NCBI GenBank assembly: GCA_041287425.1
Contig: JBEULG010000024.1
Coordinates: 1-64,000 of the forward strand
DNA from: JAFGSI01 sp041287425
GTDB lineage: Bacteria; Chloroflexota; Anaerolineae; Anaerolineales; Villigracilaceae
Reading direction: 5' to 3'
DNA: 64,000 nt
Every line of letters begins with the position of its first letter. The first letter of the stretch is position 1. Below are positions 40,248-49,239 of this stretch, piece by piece. Below the pieces are notes generated by a model. The model was given only the letters and a program-made list of their open reading frames with translations, was not told the DNA's origin and did no database searches. The position numbers and the translations under genes were made by a program.

Positions 40248-41153
40248 ATGGCTACACGCAATTTGCTCGGCGGCATGGAAGGCGGCGGCACCAAATTCGT
40301 CTGCGCCGTCGGCTACGGACCGGATGAGATTCTCGAAGAAATCCGCTTCCCCACCACCTCTCCGGCAGAAACCCTCGGCCGGGCGTTGGATTTCTTCGCC
40401 CGCCACCGCCCCCGCCTGGCCGCCATCGGCCTGGCCCCCTTCGGCCCGCTCGACCTGAATCCCGCCTCCCCTTCCTTCGGCTCGATTACCGCCACCCCTA
40501 AGCCCGGCTGGGCAGGGACGAACGTCCTGGCCGCCTTCCGCGCCCGTTTCGACCTGCCGCTGGCCTTCGACCTGGACGTCAACGCCGCCGCTTTCGGCGA
40601 GTACATCTGGTCGCCCTCCAACCGCGGCCTGGATTCGCTGGTCTATTACACCATCGGCACCGGCATCGGAGCGGGAATCGTCCTGGGCGGCAGCATCGTC
40701 CACGGACTGACTCACCCCGAGGCGGGTCACATCTCCCTGCCCCACGACCGCGCCCGCGACCCCTTCCCCGGCTCGTGCCCCTTCCACGGCGACTGCTTCG
40801 AGGGTCTGGCCAACGGCCCGGCCATCGGCGCCCGCTGGGGCCAGCCCGCCGACAGCCTGCCTGACGACCATCCGGCCTGGGAACTGGAAGCCGAATACAT
40901 CGCCTACGCCATGACCAACACCATCTTGATGCTCTCGCCGCAGCGCATCGTCCTGGGCGGGGGCGTGATGAAGCGCCTGCACCTCTTCCCGCTCATCCGC
41001 CAGCGAGTCGGGCAAATCCTGAACGGCTACGTCGCCTCGCCGGTCATTGCCGGCGGGATGGACGACTACATCGTCCCGCCGGCGCTTGGCGGGCGCTCGG
41101 GAGTATTGGGTGCCATGGCGTTGGGAGGCCGCATCCTGGAGGAGACAAAATGA
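40248..41153 (+). CDS. ROK-family sugar kinase, probably fructokinase
   Basis: A 301-residue cytoplasmic kinase. ATP/phosphate motif GGMEGGGTKFVCAVG at the N-terminus, ROK zinc/substrate region HPEAGHISLPHDRARDPFPGSCPFHGDCFEGLANGPAI with the GHxx and Cys pattern, and IVLGGGVMKR. This matches ROK fructokinases (YdhR/ScrK-like). It follows the GH13 gene, so it may phosphorylate fructose released from sucrose-like sugars. Its 3' end overlaps the pcp start by ATGA. Confidence 0.87.
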   Translation: MATRNLLGGMEGGGTKFVCAVGYGPDEILEEIRFPTTSPAETLGRALDFFARHRPRLAAIGLAPFGPLDLNPASPSFGSITATPKPGWAGTNVLAAFRARFDLPLAFDLDVNAAAFGEYIWSPSNRGLDSLVYYTIGTGIGAGIVLGGSIVHGLTHPEAGHISLPHDRARDPFPGSCPFHGDCFEGLANGPAIGARWGQPADSLPDDHPAWELEAEYIAYAMTNTILMLSPQRIVLGGGVMKRLHLFPLIRQRVGQILNGYVASPVIAGGMDDYIVPPALGGRSGVLGAMALGGRILEETK

Positions 41154-41764
41154 ACATTTTACTGACCGGTTTCGAACCGTTCGGCGGCAGCGACCTGAAT
41201 CCCTCCGAGCAGGTCGTGCGGGCGCTCGCCGCCCGTCCACCGCGCCGCGTCCGGCTGGCGACGGCCATCCTGCCGGTGGACCAGGAGAAGGGGCCGGAAG
41301 TCCTCTGGCGCGCCGTCGAGCAGAATCGGCCGGAGGCAGTCCTATGCCTGGGCGAAGCCGCCGGCCGGGCAGCGATTTCCATCGAGCGGCTGGCCGTCAA
41401 CCTGCTCGATTTCCGCATCGCCGACAACGCCGGCCGCCAGGTCAGCGACCAGCCCATCGTCCCGGCCGGGCCGGCCGCCTACTTCGTCACGCTGCCGGTA
41501 CGCGCCATCCTGACGGCCATTCAGCAGGCGGGCATCCCGGCCGAACTTTCCCTGAGCGCCGGGGCGTTCCTGTGCAATCAGGTCACCTACGTCCTGCTGC
41601 ACCGCCTGCATGAGCGCGGCGGGGTCATCCCGGCCGGTTTCATCCACCTCCCCGCCCTGCCAGAACAGGCCGCCCGCCGCTCCCCGCCCATCCCCTCCAT
41701 GAGCCTCGCCAGCATGGAAGAGGCCGTCCGAATCGCCCTGCAAGTCATTGCCCGGTCGGGCTGA
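41150..41764 (+). CDS. pcp: Pyroglutamyl-peptidase I
   Basis: A 204-residue C15 family cysteine peptidase that removes N-terminal pyroglutamate. The catalytic triad is in place: E79 (AISIERLAVN), C142 (SAGAFLCNQVTY) and H166 (GFIHLPALPEQ). N-terminal MNILLTGFEPFGG is the family signature. Length is near the usual 205-215. The ATG overlaps the kinase stop; otherwise no functional link to sugar use is evident. Confidence 0.93.
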   Translation: MNILLTGFEPFGGSDLNPSEQVVRALAARPPRRVRLATAILPVDQEKGPEVLWRAVEQNRPEAVLCLGEAAGRAAISIERLAVNLLDFRIADNAGRQVSDQPIVPAGPAAYFVTLPVRAILTAIQQAGIPAELSLSAGAFLCNQVTYVLLHRLHERGGVIPAGFIHLPALPEQAARRSPPIPSMSLASMEEAVRIALQVIARSG

Positions 41765-41802
41765 CCGCTAGAAACAAAAGGCCTCGAAGGCGGATTTCAA
41801 CA

Positions 41803-41830
41803 TTGTATGCTCGAAAAATAACTGTATACT
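41803..41830 (+). promoter_or_regulatory. Candidate promoter of the HD-GYP sensor gene
   Basis: TTGTAT (41803-41808) and TATACT (41825-41830) with 16-base spacing, about 84 bases before the ATG. The leader can form a GGGG/ACCC stem near 41847-41859. Confidence 0.45.
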
Positions 41831-41913
41831 ATACTTAAAGGCCGAGGGGAAACAACCCGAAGCCGTCCTTTTATCGGTAAGAAAGGCTCATTCGGACAGA
41901 TGGAGAGGCTGCC

Positions 41914-44900
41914 ATGACCCAGCCACCTCGTTCCAGAAGAAAAAAATACAAGCGCTCGCCCTCCCCTTTCTTCACCTGGTGGGCAAATGAAGAGCGCTTC
42001 CACATCATCGCCGAAAAGACCGATTTAATCATCTACGACTACGACCTGGCCAGCGGGAAGATTTCCTGGGCAGGCGCCGTCCAAAAGGTGACCGGCTTCA
42101 CCGAAGACGAATTCGCCGCTGTGGACATCGAACGCTGGGGGGAAATGATTCACCCCGAAGACCGCGCCCGGGCGCTGGCAGAACTGGAGGATGCTCAGCG
42201 AACGCTGCGGACCTACGACACCGAGTACCGTTTCCTGCGCAAAGACGGCAACTACATCTTCGTCGAGGATCATGGCGGCTTCCTGACCGACGAGACCGGC
42301 CAGCCCTACCGCATGCTCGGCACCATGCAGGATATTTCGATTCGCAAAGCCGCCGAGCAAAAATATCTCGAAATTTTCGAAAACGCGGCGGAAGGCATCT
42401 TCCAATCCACGCCAGACGGCAGATTCCTGCGCGTCAACCCGGCGATGGCCAAAATCTACGGTTACGCCTCGCCGCAGGAAATGCTCGAACAAGTCACCGA
42501 CATCGCCCAGCAACTCTACCTGGACCCGTCCCGGCGGTATCAACTCATCGAGCAACTGGAGCACCAGGGACGGGTGGAAAACTTCCTCAGCCAGGAACGC
42601 CGCAAAGATGGGAGCATCATCTGGATCTCGACCAACGCCCGCCTTGTGCGGGATCAACAGGGCCGCGTCCTTTACTACGAAGGCTTCTGCCAGGATGTCA
42701 CCGAGCGCGTCCGTTTCGAGGAGGCGCTGCGCGCCAGCGAGGCCGCCTACCGCGGCCTGTTCGACAGCATCACCCTGGGCATCTACATTCAGGCCGAGGA
42801 CGGCCGCTTTCTGGACGTCAACACCGGGGCATGCACCATGTACGGCTATCGGCGCGAGGAACTCATCGGCAAGACGCCGCTGGACGTCAGCGCGCCTGGC
42901 AGGAACGACCTGGAGGCGGTCGGGAAAGCGGTCGCCCGCGCCTTTGGCGGCGTCCCTCAACAATTCGAATTCTGGGGACGGCGCAGCAACGGCGAAGAAT
43001 TTCCCAAAGATGTGCGCCTCTTCCCCGGCACTTACTTCGGCCAGCGGGTCGTCATCGCCGTCGCCCAGGATATCACCGAGCGCAAGCGCGCCGAACATGC
43101 GCTGCGCGACAGCGAGGAGCGGTACCGCCTGCTGGTAGAGTATTCTCCCGACGGTATCGCCGTCCATCGGCAGGGACGCGTCATCTTTGCCAATCGGGCC
43201 ACCCTGAACATCCTGGGCGCGCAGCGGCCGGAGGAGGTCGTCGGCCAGCCGCTGCTGAAATTTGTCCATCCCGATTACATCGAGGTCGTCAAGAAGCGCG
43301 TCGCCCAAATCGCGACCAGCAATCAGCCCCTGCCGGTGCTCGAAGAGAAGTTTTTGCGCCTCGATGGAACGCCCATCGACGTCGAGGTCGTCGCCCTGCC
43401 CATCAACTTCGACGGCCTGCCCGCCGTTCTGGTCATCGCCCGCGACATCAGCGAGCGCAAGCGGGCCGAAACCGCCCTGCGGGCGCGCACAGCCGAACTG
43501 GAGGCCCTGTTCAACATCTCGGCCGCCTTGCGCGCCGCCCAAAACGCGGCCGAGATGCTTCCCCTCATCCTGGACGAGATGGAGCGCGCCCTGAAAACCG
43601 ACAGCGGCGCGATTCTGTTGTTCGACCCTGAGCAAAACAACTTCAGCGTGGCCCTGGCCAATGGCCTGCTCAAGAACAAGACGGGGCAGCGGCTTGCCTC
43701 CGAAAACAACCTGTGCGGTGAAATCTTGCGCCTGCGCCAGCCGATGGTCGCCGCGGATGCGCTCTCCGCCTCGGAGCGCCTGGCCGATCTCTTGGGCGAA
43801 AGCCGAATCGGCCCCGAGGCGCTCGTGCCGCTGCTTTCTGAGAACGAGTTCCTCGGCGTGCTGGCCGTCGAACGCCGCCGCGGAGAGACGCCTTTCTCGC
43901 CCGAGGAGGTGCGTCTGCTCTCCGCCATGGGCGAGATTGCCGGCAACGCCCTGCGGCGGGCGCGGCTGTACGAACAAGCCCTCGAACGCCTGGCCCACGT
44001 CCAGGCGCTGCGCAACATTGACCTGGCCATCACCGCCAGCATTGACCCGCGCGTGACCCTCGACATCCTGCTGGGAGAAGTCATCACCCAACTGCGGGTT
44101 GACGCCGCGGATGTCCTGCTATTCAACCCGCGCACCCTGCTGCTCGAATTCACCGCCGGCCGCGGCCTGAAAACGGATTCTTACAGACAGGTGCGCCTGG
44201 GCGACGGCCTGGCCGGCCGCATCGCCGCCGAACGCCGCACGCGCAGCCTCTCCGACCTGGGCCGCGTCCGCGACCTGCTCACCCCCGATGAGGCCGCCGC
44301 CATCCAGGACTTTGCCGCCTATCATGCCGCTCCCATGGTCGCCAAAGGCCAAATCATCGGCGTGCTGGAAACTTTTCACCGTCAACCGGTCACGGTCTCT
44401 TTCGAATGGCTCGATTTCCTGAACGCAGTCGCCACTCAGGCCGCCATCGCCATCGACAACGCCAATCTGTTCGAAAACCTGCAGCGTCTCAACCTCGATC
44501 TCTCCCTGGCCTACGACGCCACCATCAGCGGCTGGTCGCGCGCCCTCGACTTGCGCGAGCACGAAACCGAGCGCCACTCCGAGCGCGTCACCGCCCTGAC
44601 CCTGCGGCTGGCGCGCGCCATGCGCGTCCCCGATGAAGACCTGGTCCACATCCGGCGCGGCGCCCTGTTGCACGACATCGGCAAGATGGGCATCCCCGAT
44701 TCGATCCTGCTCAAGCCCGGGCCGCTCACCGCCGAGGAGCAGCAAATCATGCGCCAGCATCCCGTCTTCGCCTACGAGTTGCTCTCCTCGATTGCCTACC
44801 TGCGGCCAGCCCTGGATATTCCCTACGCCCACCACGAACGCTGGGACGGCAAAGGCTATCCGCGCGGCCTGGCCGGCGATCAAATTCCACTGGCGGCCCG

Positions 44901-45063
44901 CATCTTCGCCGTCGCCGACGTGTACGACGCCCTGACCAGCGCACGCCCCTACCGCCCCGCCTGGACGCGTCCGCGGGCGGTGGCTTACATCCGCAAAGAA
45001 AGCGGCAAGCACTTCGACCCGGCGGTCGTTGATGCCTTCCTAAACATCACTCTCACGCTCTGA
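41914..45063 (+). CDS. PAS-GAF-HD-GYP sensor, predicted c-di-GMP phosphodiesterase
   Basis: A 1049-residue soluble protein with four PAS domains (approx. 25-150, 150-275, 270-395, 395-520), two GAF domains (approx. 530-695 and 700-855), and a C-terminal HD-GYP domain. HD-GYP residues: HSER, HDIGK (H920/D921), HHERWDGKGYPRGL with GYP at 981-983, and DVYDALTS. All are conserved, so activity on c-di-GMP is expected. GGAGAGG precedes the ATG. Monocistronic; ftcD follows with its own promoter. Confidence 0.92.
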   Translation: MTQPPRSRRKKYKRSPSPFFTWWANEERFHIIAEKTDLIIYDYDLASGKISWAGAVQKVTGFTEDEFAAVDIERWGEMIHPEDRARALAELEDAQRTLRTYDTEYRFLRKDGNYIFVEDHGGFLTDETGQPYRMLGTMQDISIRKAAEQKYLEIFENAAEGIFQSTPDGRFLRVNPAMAKIYGYASPQEMLEQVTDIAQQLYLDPSRRYQLIEQLEHQGRVENFLSQERRKDGSIIWISTNARLVRDQQGRVLYYEGFCQDVTERVRFEEALRASEAAYRGLFDSITLGIYIQAEDGRFLDVNTGACTMYGYRREELIGKTPLDVSAPGRNDLEAVGKAVARAFGGVPQQFEFWGRRSNGEEFPKDVRLFPGTYFGQRVVIAVAQDITERKRAEHALRDSEERYRLLVEYSPDGIAVHRQGRVIFANRATLNILGAQRPEEVVGQPLLKFVHPDYIEVVKKRVAQIATSNQPLPVLEEKFLRLDGTPIDVEVVALPINFDGLPAVLVIARDISERKRAETALRARTAELEALFNISAALRAAQNAAEMLPLILDEMERALKTDSGAILLFDPEQNNFSVALANGLLKNKTGQRLASENNLCGEILRLRQPMVAADALSASERLADLLGESRIGPEALVPLLSENEFLGVLAVERRRGETPFSPEEVRLLSAMGEIAGNALRRARLYEQALERLAHVQALRNIDLAITASIDPRVTLDILLGEVITQLRVDAADVLLFNPRTLLLEFTAGRGLKTDSYRQVRLGDGLAGRIAAERRTRSLSDLGRVRDLLTPDEAAAIQDFAAYHAAPMVAKGQIIGVLETFHRQPVTVSFEWLDFLNAVATQAAIAIDNANLFENLQRLNLDLSLAYDATISGWSRALDLREHETERHSERVTALTLRLARAMRVPDEDLVHIRRGALLHDIGKMGIPDSILLKPGPLTAEEQQIMRQHPVFAYELLSSIAYLRPALDIPYAHHERWDGKGYPRGLAGDQIPLAARIFAVADVYDALTSARPYRPAWTRPRAVAYIRKESGKHFDPAVVDAFLNITLTL

Positions 45064-45133
45064 GGGCGGCCGGCCTCGCCGTTACGGTATAATAAGGCCC
45101 GTTGCCTACTCCCTGTTCACTCCCCTGGAGACT

Positions 45134-46666
45134 ATGTCCACTCCCCTCGTCGAATGCATTCCCAACTTTTCTGAGGCCCGCCGCCCGCAGGTGGTCGAGG
45201 CCATCGTCTCGGCCATCACCAGCGTGGCAGGCATAACCTTGCTCAACCAGAGTTCAGATAACGACCACAACCGCACCGTCGTCACCTTTGCCGGGGCGCC
45301 GGCCGCCGTCGAAGAGGCCGCCTTCCGCGGCATCCAGAAAGCCGCCGAACTGATCGACCTGAATCAGCATACCGGCTCTCACCCGCGCATCGGCGCGACC
45401 GACGTCGTGCCGTTCGTCCCCATCCAGGCCGTCAGCATGGACGAATGCGTCGCCATGGCCCGCCGTCTGGGCGAGCGCGTCGGCCGCGAACTGGGAATCC
45501 CGGTCTACCTGTACGAAGAGGCCGCCACCAGCCCCGAGCGCGTCAACCTGGAGAACATCCGCCGCGGCCAGTACGAGGCTCTCAAGGACGAGATCGGCGT
45601 CAAACCGGAGCGCAAGCCGGACTTCGGTCCCGAACGCCTCGGCCCGGCCGGCGCGACCGTCATCGGGGCGCGTCACCCGCTCATCGCCTACAACGTCTAT
45701 CTGAACACCGACGACGTCGCCATCGCCAAAGCCATTGCCAAGGCCATGCGCCACTCTTCGGGCGGTTTCCGCTTTGTCAAGGGCCTGGGCATGCTCGTAG
45801 AAGGCAAAGCCCAGGTCTCGATGAACCTGACCAATTACCGCCAGACGCCCGTCTTCCGCGTGGTCGAGGCCATCCGCCGCGAAGCCGCCCGCTACGGCGT
45901 CGCCATCCACCACAGCGAACTGGTCGGCCTCATCCCGCAGGAGGCGCTGATCGACTCGGCCGTCTGGTATCTGCAACTGGACGGCTTCACCCCCGATCAG
46001 ATTCTCGAAAACCGCCTGCAGGCCGCCCAGGCCGCCGCCTCGGCCCAAGCATCCTTCCTGGATGACCTGGCCGCCGGCACCCCCGCCCCCGGAGGCGGTT
46101 CGGCAGCCGCCTACAGCGGGGCGATGGCCGCCGCCCTGGTCGCGATGGTCGCCCGCCTGACGGTCGGCAAGAAGAAATACGCCGAGGTCGAGGCCCAGAT
46201 GAACGAGATTCTGCTCCAGGCCGAGCGCCTGCGCGCCGAATTGACCCAGGCGGTTGCCGAGGACGCGGCCGCTTTCGAAAAAGTCATGACCGCCTTCAAA
46301 CTGCCCAAGGATTCCCCCGCCCAGGAGGCCGCCCGCCTGCAAGCCATCGAGGCTGCCACCCTGGAGGCTGCCCGCGTCCCGCTGACCACCGCCCAGAAAG
46401 CCGTCAGCGTGATGGCGCTGGCCGAACGCGCCGTTGCGCTGGGCAACCTCAACGCCATCACCGACGCCGCCTCGGCCGTCGCCTTGGGCCGCGCTGCCCT
46501 GACCGCCGCCGGCTACAACGTGCGCATCAACCTCAACAACCTCCAGGACCGCGCCGCCGGGGATGAAATCCTGGCCCAGTTGACCGCCCTGGAAGAGCGC
46601 GCCGCCGGTCTGGAAGCCGCGGCGCGCCAAGCGCTGCAAGAGCGCGGAGGCCTCGCCGGAGCGTGA
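45134..46666 (+). CDS. ftcD: Bifunctional glutamate formiminotransferase/formimidoyltetrahydrofolate cyclodeaminase
   Basis: A 510-residue fusion. Residues 1-300 are glutamate formiminotransferase (ECIPNFSEARRPQVVEAI, the catalytic His in TGSHPRIGATDVVPFVP, GLIPQEALIDSAVWYLQLD). Residues 310-510 are cyclodeaminase (FLDDLAAGTPAPGGGSAAAYSGAMAAAL). It handles formimino-glutamate from histidine degradation and feeds one-carbon units to folate. The rest of the hut pathway is not in the window. TATAAT at 45088-45093 and GGAG before the ATG. The M23 gene start overlaps its stop (GTGA). Confidence 0.93.
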   Translation: MSTPLVECIPNFSEARRPQVVEAIVSAITSVAGITLLNQSSDNDHNRTVVTFAGAPAAVEEAAFRGIQKAAELIDLNQHTGSHPRIGATDVVPFVPIQAVSMDECVAMARRLGERVGRELGIPVYLYEEAATSPERVNLENIRRGQYEALKDEIGVKPERKPDFGPERLGPAGATVIGARHPLIAYNVYLNTDDVAIAKAIAKAMRHSSGGFRFVKGLGMLVEGKAQVSMNLTNYRQTPVFRVVEAIRREAARYGVAIHHSELVGLIPQEALIDSAVWYLQLDGFTPDQILENRLQAAQAAASAQASFLDDLAAGTPAPGGGSAAAYSGAMAAALVAMVARLTVGKKKYAEVEAQMNEILLQAERLRAELTQAVAEDAAAFEKVMTAFKLPKDSPAQEAARLQAIEAATLEAARVPLTTAQKAVSVMALAERAVALGNLNAITDAASAVALGRAALTAAGYNVRINLNNLQDRAAGDEILAQLTALEERAAGLEAAARQALQERGGLAGA

Positions 46667-47640
46667 AACGCCTTCTACTGGCACTCGCCTGGCTGGCCGC
46701 TCTCCTGACAGGCTGCAGCCCAACCACCGCAGACGGCGGAGTCTCGTCCCAGGCCGGTCAACCGTCTGCGGCCGCCCGTCCTTCCCCGTCGGCCACGGCC
46801 ACCGCCGCCCCGACGGCCACCCCCAGCCCGCCTCCCTGCAATCCGCAGACCGCCGACTTCTGCATCGTGGACGGCCACTTCGTCCTGCAACGCCCCATTC
46901 CTCCCGATGGCAACGATTGGGTGGACCCCTCCTATAGATATGGCTATACGCAAAACGAGAGGCGCGAACCGCACCACGGCGTCGAATTCGTCAACCCGCA
47001 AGGCACCCCCGTCCTGGCCGCCGCCGAGGGGACGGTCATCTTCGCCGGCGACGACTCGGCCACCCTCCTCGGCCCGCTGACCGGCTATTACGGCAATGTC
47101 ATCGTCCTGGAACATCACCTGCCGCAGGTCGAGGCGCCGCTCTTCACCCTCTACGCCCACCTCTCCCGCCTCGACGTCCTCCCCGGTCAGACCGTCGCCG
47201 CCGGCCAGACAATCGGCGCGGTCGGCATGACCGGCATCGCCATCGGCAGTCACTTGCACTTCGAGGTCCGTCTCGGCCGCAACGATTACCGCAGCACGCG
47301 CAACCCCGAACTGTGGCTGGTCCCCCGCCTGGACGAAGACGGCCAGCCCTACGGAGCGCTCGCCCTGCGGGTCGCCGATGGATACGGCCAGCCGCTGCCC
47401 GTCTTCCCGGCCCTGCAATACTTTCCCGCAAGGGACGGGCCGCCCACCTGGGAACTGCAACTCGAACCCTACCCGCGCGAAACGCTCAACGCCGATGACC
47501 TGTGGGGCGAGAACTTCGCTCTCGGCAGCCTGACGCCGGGCTGGTACCGCATCTCCTTCATCCAGATGGGCAGACTGTACGAACGCTGGATCGAGATTCG
47601 GCCGGGGAAGTTGACGGTGGTGAGATTCGAAATTCCTTGA
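46663..47640 (+). CDS. M23 peptidase lipoprotein
   Basis: A 325-residue lipoprotein starting at GTG overlapping the ftcD stop. Lipobox LTGC and an Ala/Thr/Pro/Ser-rich linker precede an M23 domain with HHGVEFVNPQGTPVLAAAEGTVIFAG (H and D/E ligand region) and GSHLHFEVRLG (HLHFE). The position usually filled by a metal-ligand Asp reads VEF, so Glu may replace Asp. The C-terminal 100 residues form an extra beta-rich region of unknown role. Not a close relative of the three LysM-M23 proteins. Confidence 0.85.
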   Translation: MKRLLLALAWLAALLTGCSPTTADGGVSSQAGQPSAAARPSPSATATAAPTATPSPPPCNPQTADFCIVDGHFVLQRPIPPDGNDWVDPSYRYGYTQNERREPHHGVEFVNPQGTPVLAAAEGTVIFAGDDSATLLGPLTGYYGNVIVLEHHLPQVEAPLFTLYAHLSRLDVLPGQTVAAGQTIGAVGMTGIAIGSHLHFEVRLGRNDYRSTRNPELWLVPRLDEDGQPYGALALRVADGYGQPLPVFPALQYFPARDGPPTWELQLEPYPRETLNADDLWGENFALGSLTPGWYRISFIQMGRLYERWIEIRPGKLTVVRFEIP

Positions 47641-47665
47641 CAGTTCTAGACAGGCGTGATATAAA
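47637..47665 (+). promoter_or_regulatory. Promoter of the SAM riboswitch-controlled met operon
   Basis: TTGACA (47637-47642) and TATAAA (47660-47665) with 17-base spacing; the -35 box overlaps the stop codon of the M23 gene. Start expected near 47672, ahead of the aptamer. Confidence 0.82.
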
Positions 47666-47693
47666 GCGGCCTAATTAACAACCGAATAAGCAG

Positions 47694-47822
47694 GACTCTT
47701 ATCCAGAGAGGCGGAGGGACCGGCCCTGTGAAGCCTCGGCAACCATCCTGCAAAGGAACGGTGCCAATTCCGGCAGTGGGGGCGACCCGTGTGGTCGCCC
47801 GAATTCTGGAAGATGAGAGGCA
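47694..47822 (+). ncRNA. SAM-I (S-box) riboswitch aptamer
   Basis: The SAM-I core is recognisable: CTCTTATCCAGAGAGGCGGA, then GGGACCGGCCC, GAAGCCTCGGCAACC and the variable P4 stem ending GATGAGAGG, with P1 arms CTCTTATC/GATGAGAG. The 3' arm of P1 (about 47813-47820) can alternatively pair with the 5' arm of the terminator (CCTCTTCAT, 47840-47848), giving an anti-terminator without SAM. It controls metY, metA and an aminotransferase gene. Confidence 0.95.
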
Positions 47823-47837
47823 ACCGCTCGACTCGAT

Positions 47838-47867
47838 AACCTCTTCATGTTCCAGAAGAGGTTTTTT
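47838..47867 (+). terminator. Riboswitch-controlled intrinsic terminator
   Basis: AACCTCTTC (47838-47846) and GAAGAGGTT (47855-47863) form a 9-bp stem with an 8-base loop, followed by TTTTTT. Formed when SAM is bound. Confidence 0.9.
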
Positions 47868-47897
47868 CGTTTTCATCACACAACCTAAGGAGACTCT

Positions 47898-49187
47898 ATG
47901 AACCCGCCATCCCGTTCGTTCGGTTTCACCACCCGTCAGGTGCACGCCGGCCTGCAAGCCGACCCGCTCGCCGGCGCGGCCGCCCCGCCGCTCTACCAGA
48001 CCGCCGCCTATCGCTTCCGCGACACCGACCACGCCGCCCGCCTGTTCAACCTCGAAGAAAAAGGCCACATCTACTCGCGCATCAGTAACCCTACCAACGA
48101 GGCCCTCGAAATGCGGCTGGCCGACCTGGAAGGCGGAGCGGGTGCCATCGCCGCCGCCTCCGGCCACGCTGCTCAGACGATCGCCATCCTGACCCTCTGC
48201 CAGGCCGGCGACCACATCGTCTCCTCGGCCGCCCTCTACGGCGGGACAGTCAGCCAGTTCGTCCACACCTTCCCTCGCCTGGGCATCCAGGTTACGATGG
48301 TGGACCCCAGCGACCCGGAAAACTTTCGCAAAGCCATCCGCCCGAACACGAAGATGATTTACGGCGAGACGATTGGCAACCCGGCGGTGGATGTCTTCCC
48401 CTTCGAGGAGGTGGCTGCCATCGCCCGCCAGGCCCGCCTCCCGCTGGTCATTGACAACACCTTCGCCACGCCCTACCTGTGCCGCCCGTTCGAATGGGGC
48501 GCCAACATCGTCACCCACTCGACCACCAAATACATCGGCGGCCACGGCACCTCCATCGGCGGCGCGGTCGTGGACGGCGGCAACTTCGACTGGGCTGCCA
48601 GCGGCCGCTTTCCCAACTTCACCGAACCAGACCCATCTTATCACGGCGTCGTCTATGCCGACCTGGGGCCGCTGGCCTTCATCACCAAAGCGCGCGCCCA
48701 AATCCTGCGCGACCTGGGCGGTTGCGCTGCGCCGTTCAACTCTTGGCTCTTCCTGCAGGGCCTGCAAACCCTCAGCCTGCGCATGGAGCGCCACGTCCGC
48801 AACGCTCAGGCGGTCGCCGAGTTTCTCGAGCGTCATCCGCGCGTCGCCTGGGTCAAGTACCCCGGCCTGCCCAGCCATCCCAGTTACGCTCGCGCCCAAA
48901 AGTACCTGCCGCGGGGTGCCGGCGCCATGCTCGGCTTCGGCGTCAAGGGCGGCAAAGAGGCCGGCGCCCGGTTCATCAACCACCTACAACTCTTCACCCA
49001 CCTGGCCAACCTGGGCGACGTCAAATCCCTCGCCATCCATCCGGCCAGCACCACCCACTCCCAACTCGGCGAGGAAGAACAACGCCGCGCCGGCGTCACC
49101 CCCGACTTTATCCGCCTCTCCATCGGCATCGAAGACGTGGACGACCTGCTGTGGGACCTCGACCAGGCCCTCCGTCACTCCATCTAA
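47898..49187 (+). CDS. metY: O-acetylhomoserine sulfhydrylase (homocysteine synthase)
   Basis: A 429-residue PLP enzyme of the Cys/Met metabolism class that makes homocysteine from O-acetylhomoserine and sulfide. The Schiff-base Lys is K211 in HSTTKYIGGHGTSIGG; YSRISNPTNEALEMRLADLEGG and SLAIHPASTTHSQL are signatures, and the length matches MetY (about 430), not the shorter MetB/MetC. Direct neighbour of metA with the acetyl-specific Glu111, so the acetyl branch is supported. First gene after the SAM-I riboswitch. Confidence 0.95.
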   Translation: MNPPSRSFGFTTRQVHAGLQADPLAGAAAPPLYQTAAYRFRDTDHAARLFNLEEKGHIYSRISNPTNEALEMRLADLEGGAGAIAAASGHAAQTIAILTLCQAGDHIVSSAALYGGTVSQFVHTFPRLGIQVTMVDPSDPENFRKAIRPNTKMIYGETIGNPAVDVFPFEEVAAIARQARLPLVIDNTFATPYLCRPFEWGANIVTHSTTKYIGGHGTSIGGAVVDGGNFDWAASGRFPNFTEPDPSYHGVVYADLGPLAFITKARAQILRDLGGCAAPFNSWLFLQGLQTLSLRMERHVRNAQAVAEFLERHPRVAWVKYPGLPSHPSYARAQKYLPRGAGAMLGFGVKGGKEAGARFINHLQLFTHLANLGDVKSLAIHPASTTHSQLGEEEQRRAGVTPDFIRLSIGIEDVDDLLWDLDQALRHSI

Positions 49188-49239
49188 GCCGGCTGCGCCA
49201 AAGCCGGCTCCAGAATCTGCCACCAAGAAAGGAAACTTT

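Noticed and set aside
37995..41240. Very long open frame on the minus strand opposite GH13, the ROK kinase and pcp
   Set aside because: The plus-strand genes there have intact catalytic motifs; the antisense frame is open only because of high GC in codon position 3 and gives Gln/Gly/Val-rich sequence without domains.
42025..44091. Long minus-strand frame opposite the PAS/GAF part of the HD-GYP protein
   Set aside because: The plus-strand frame carries continuous PAS and GAF domains; the antisense product has none.
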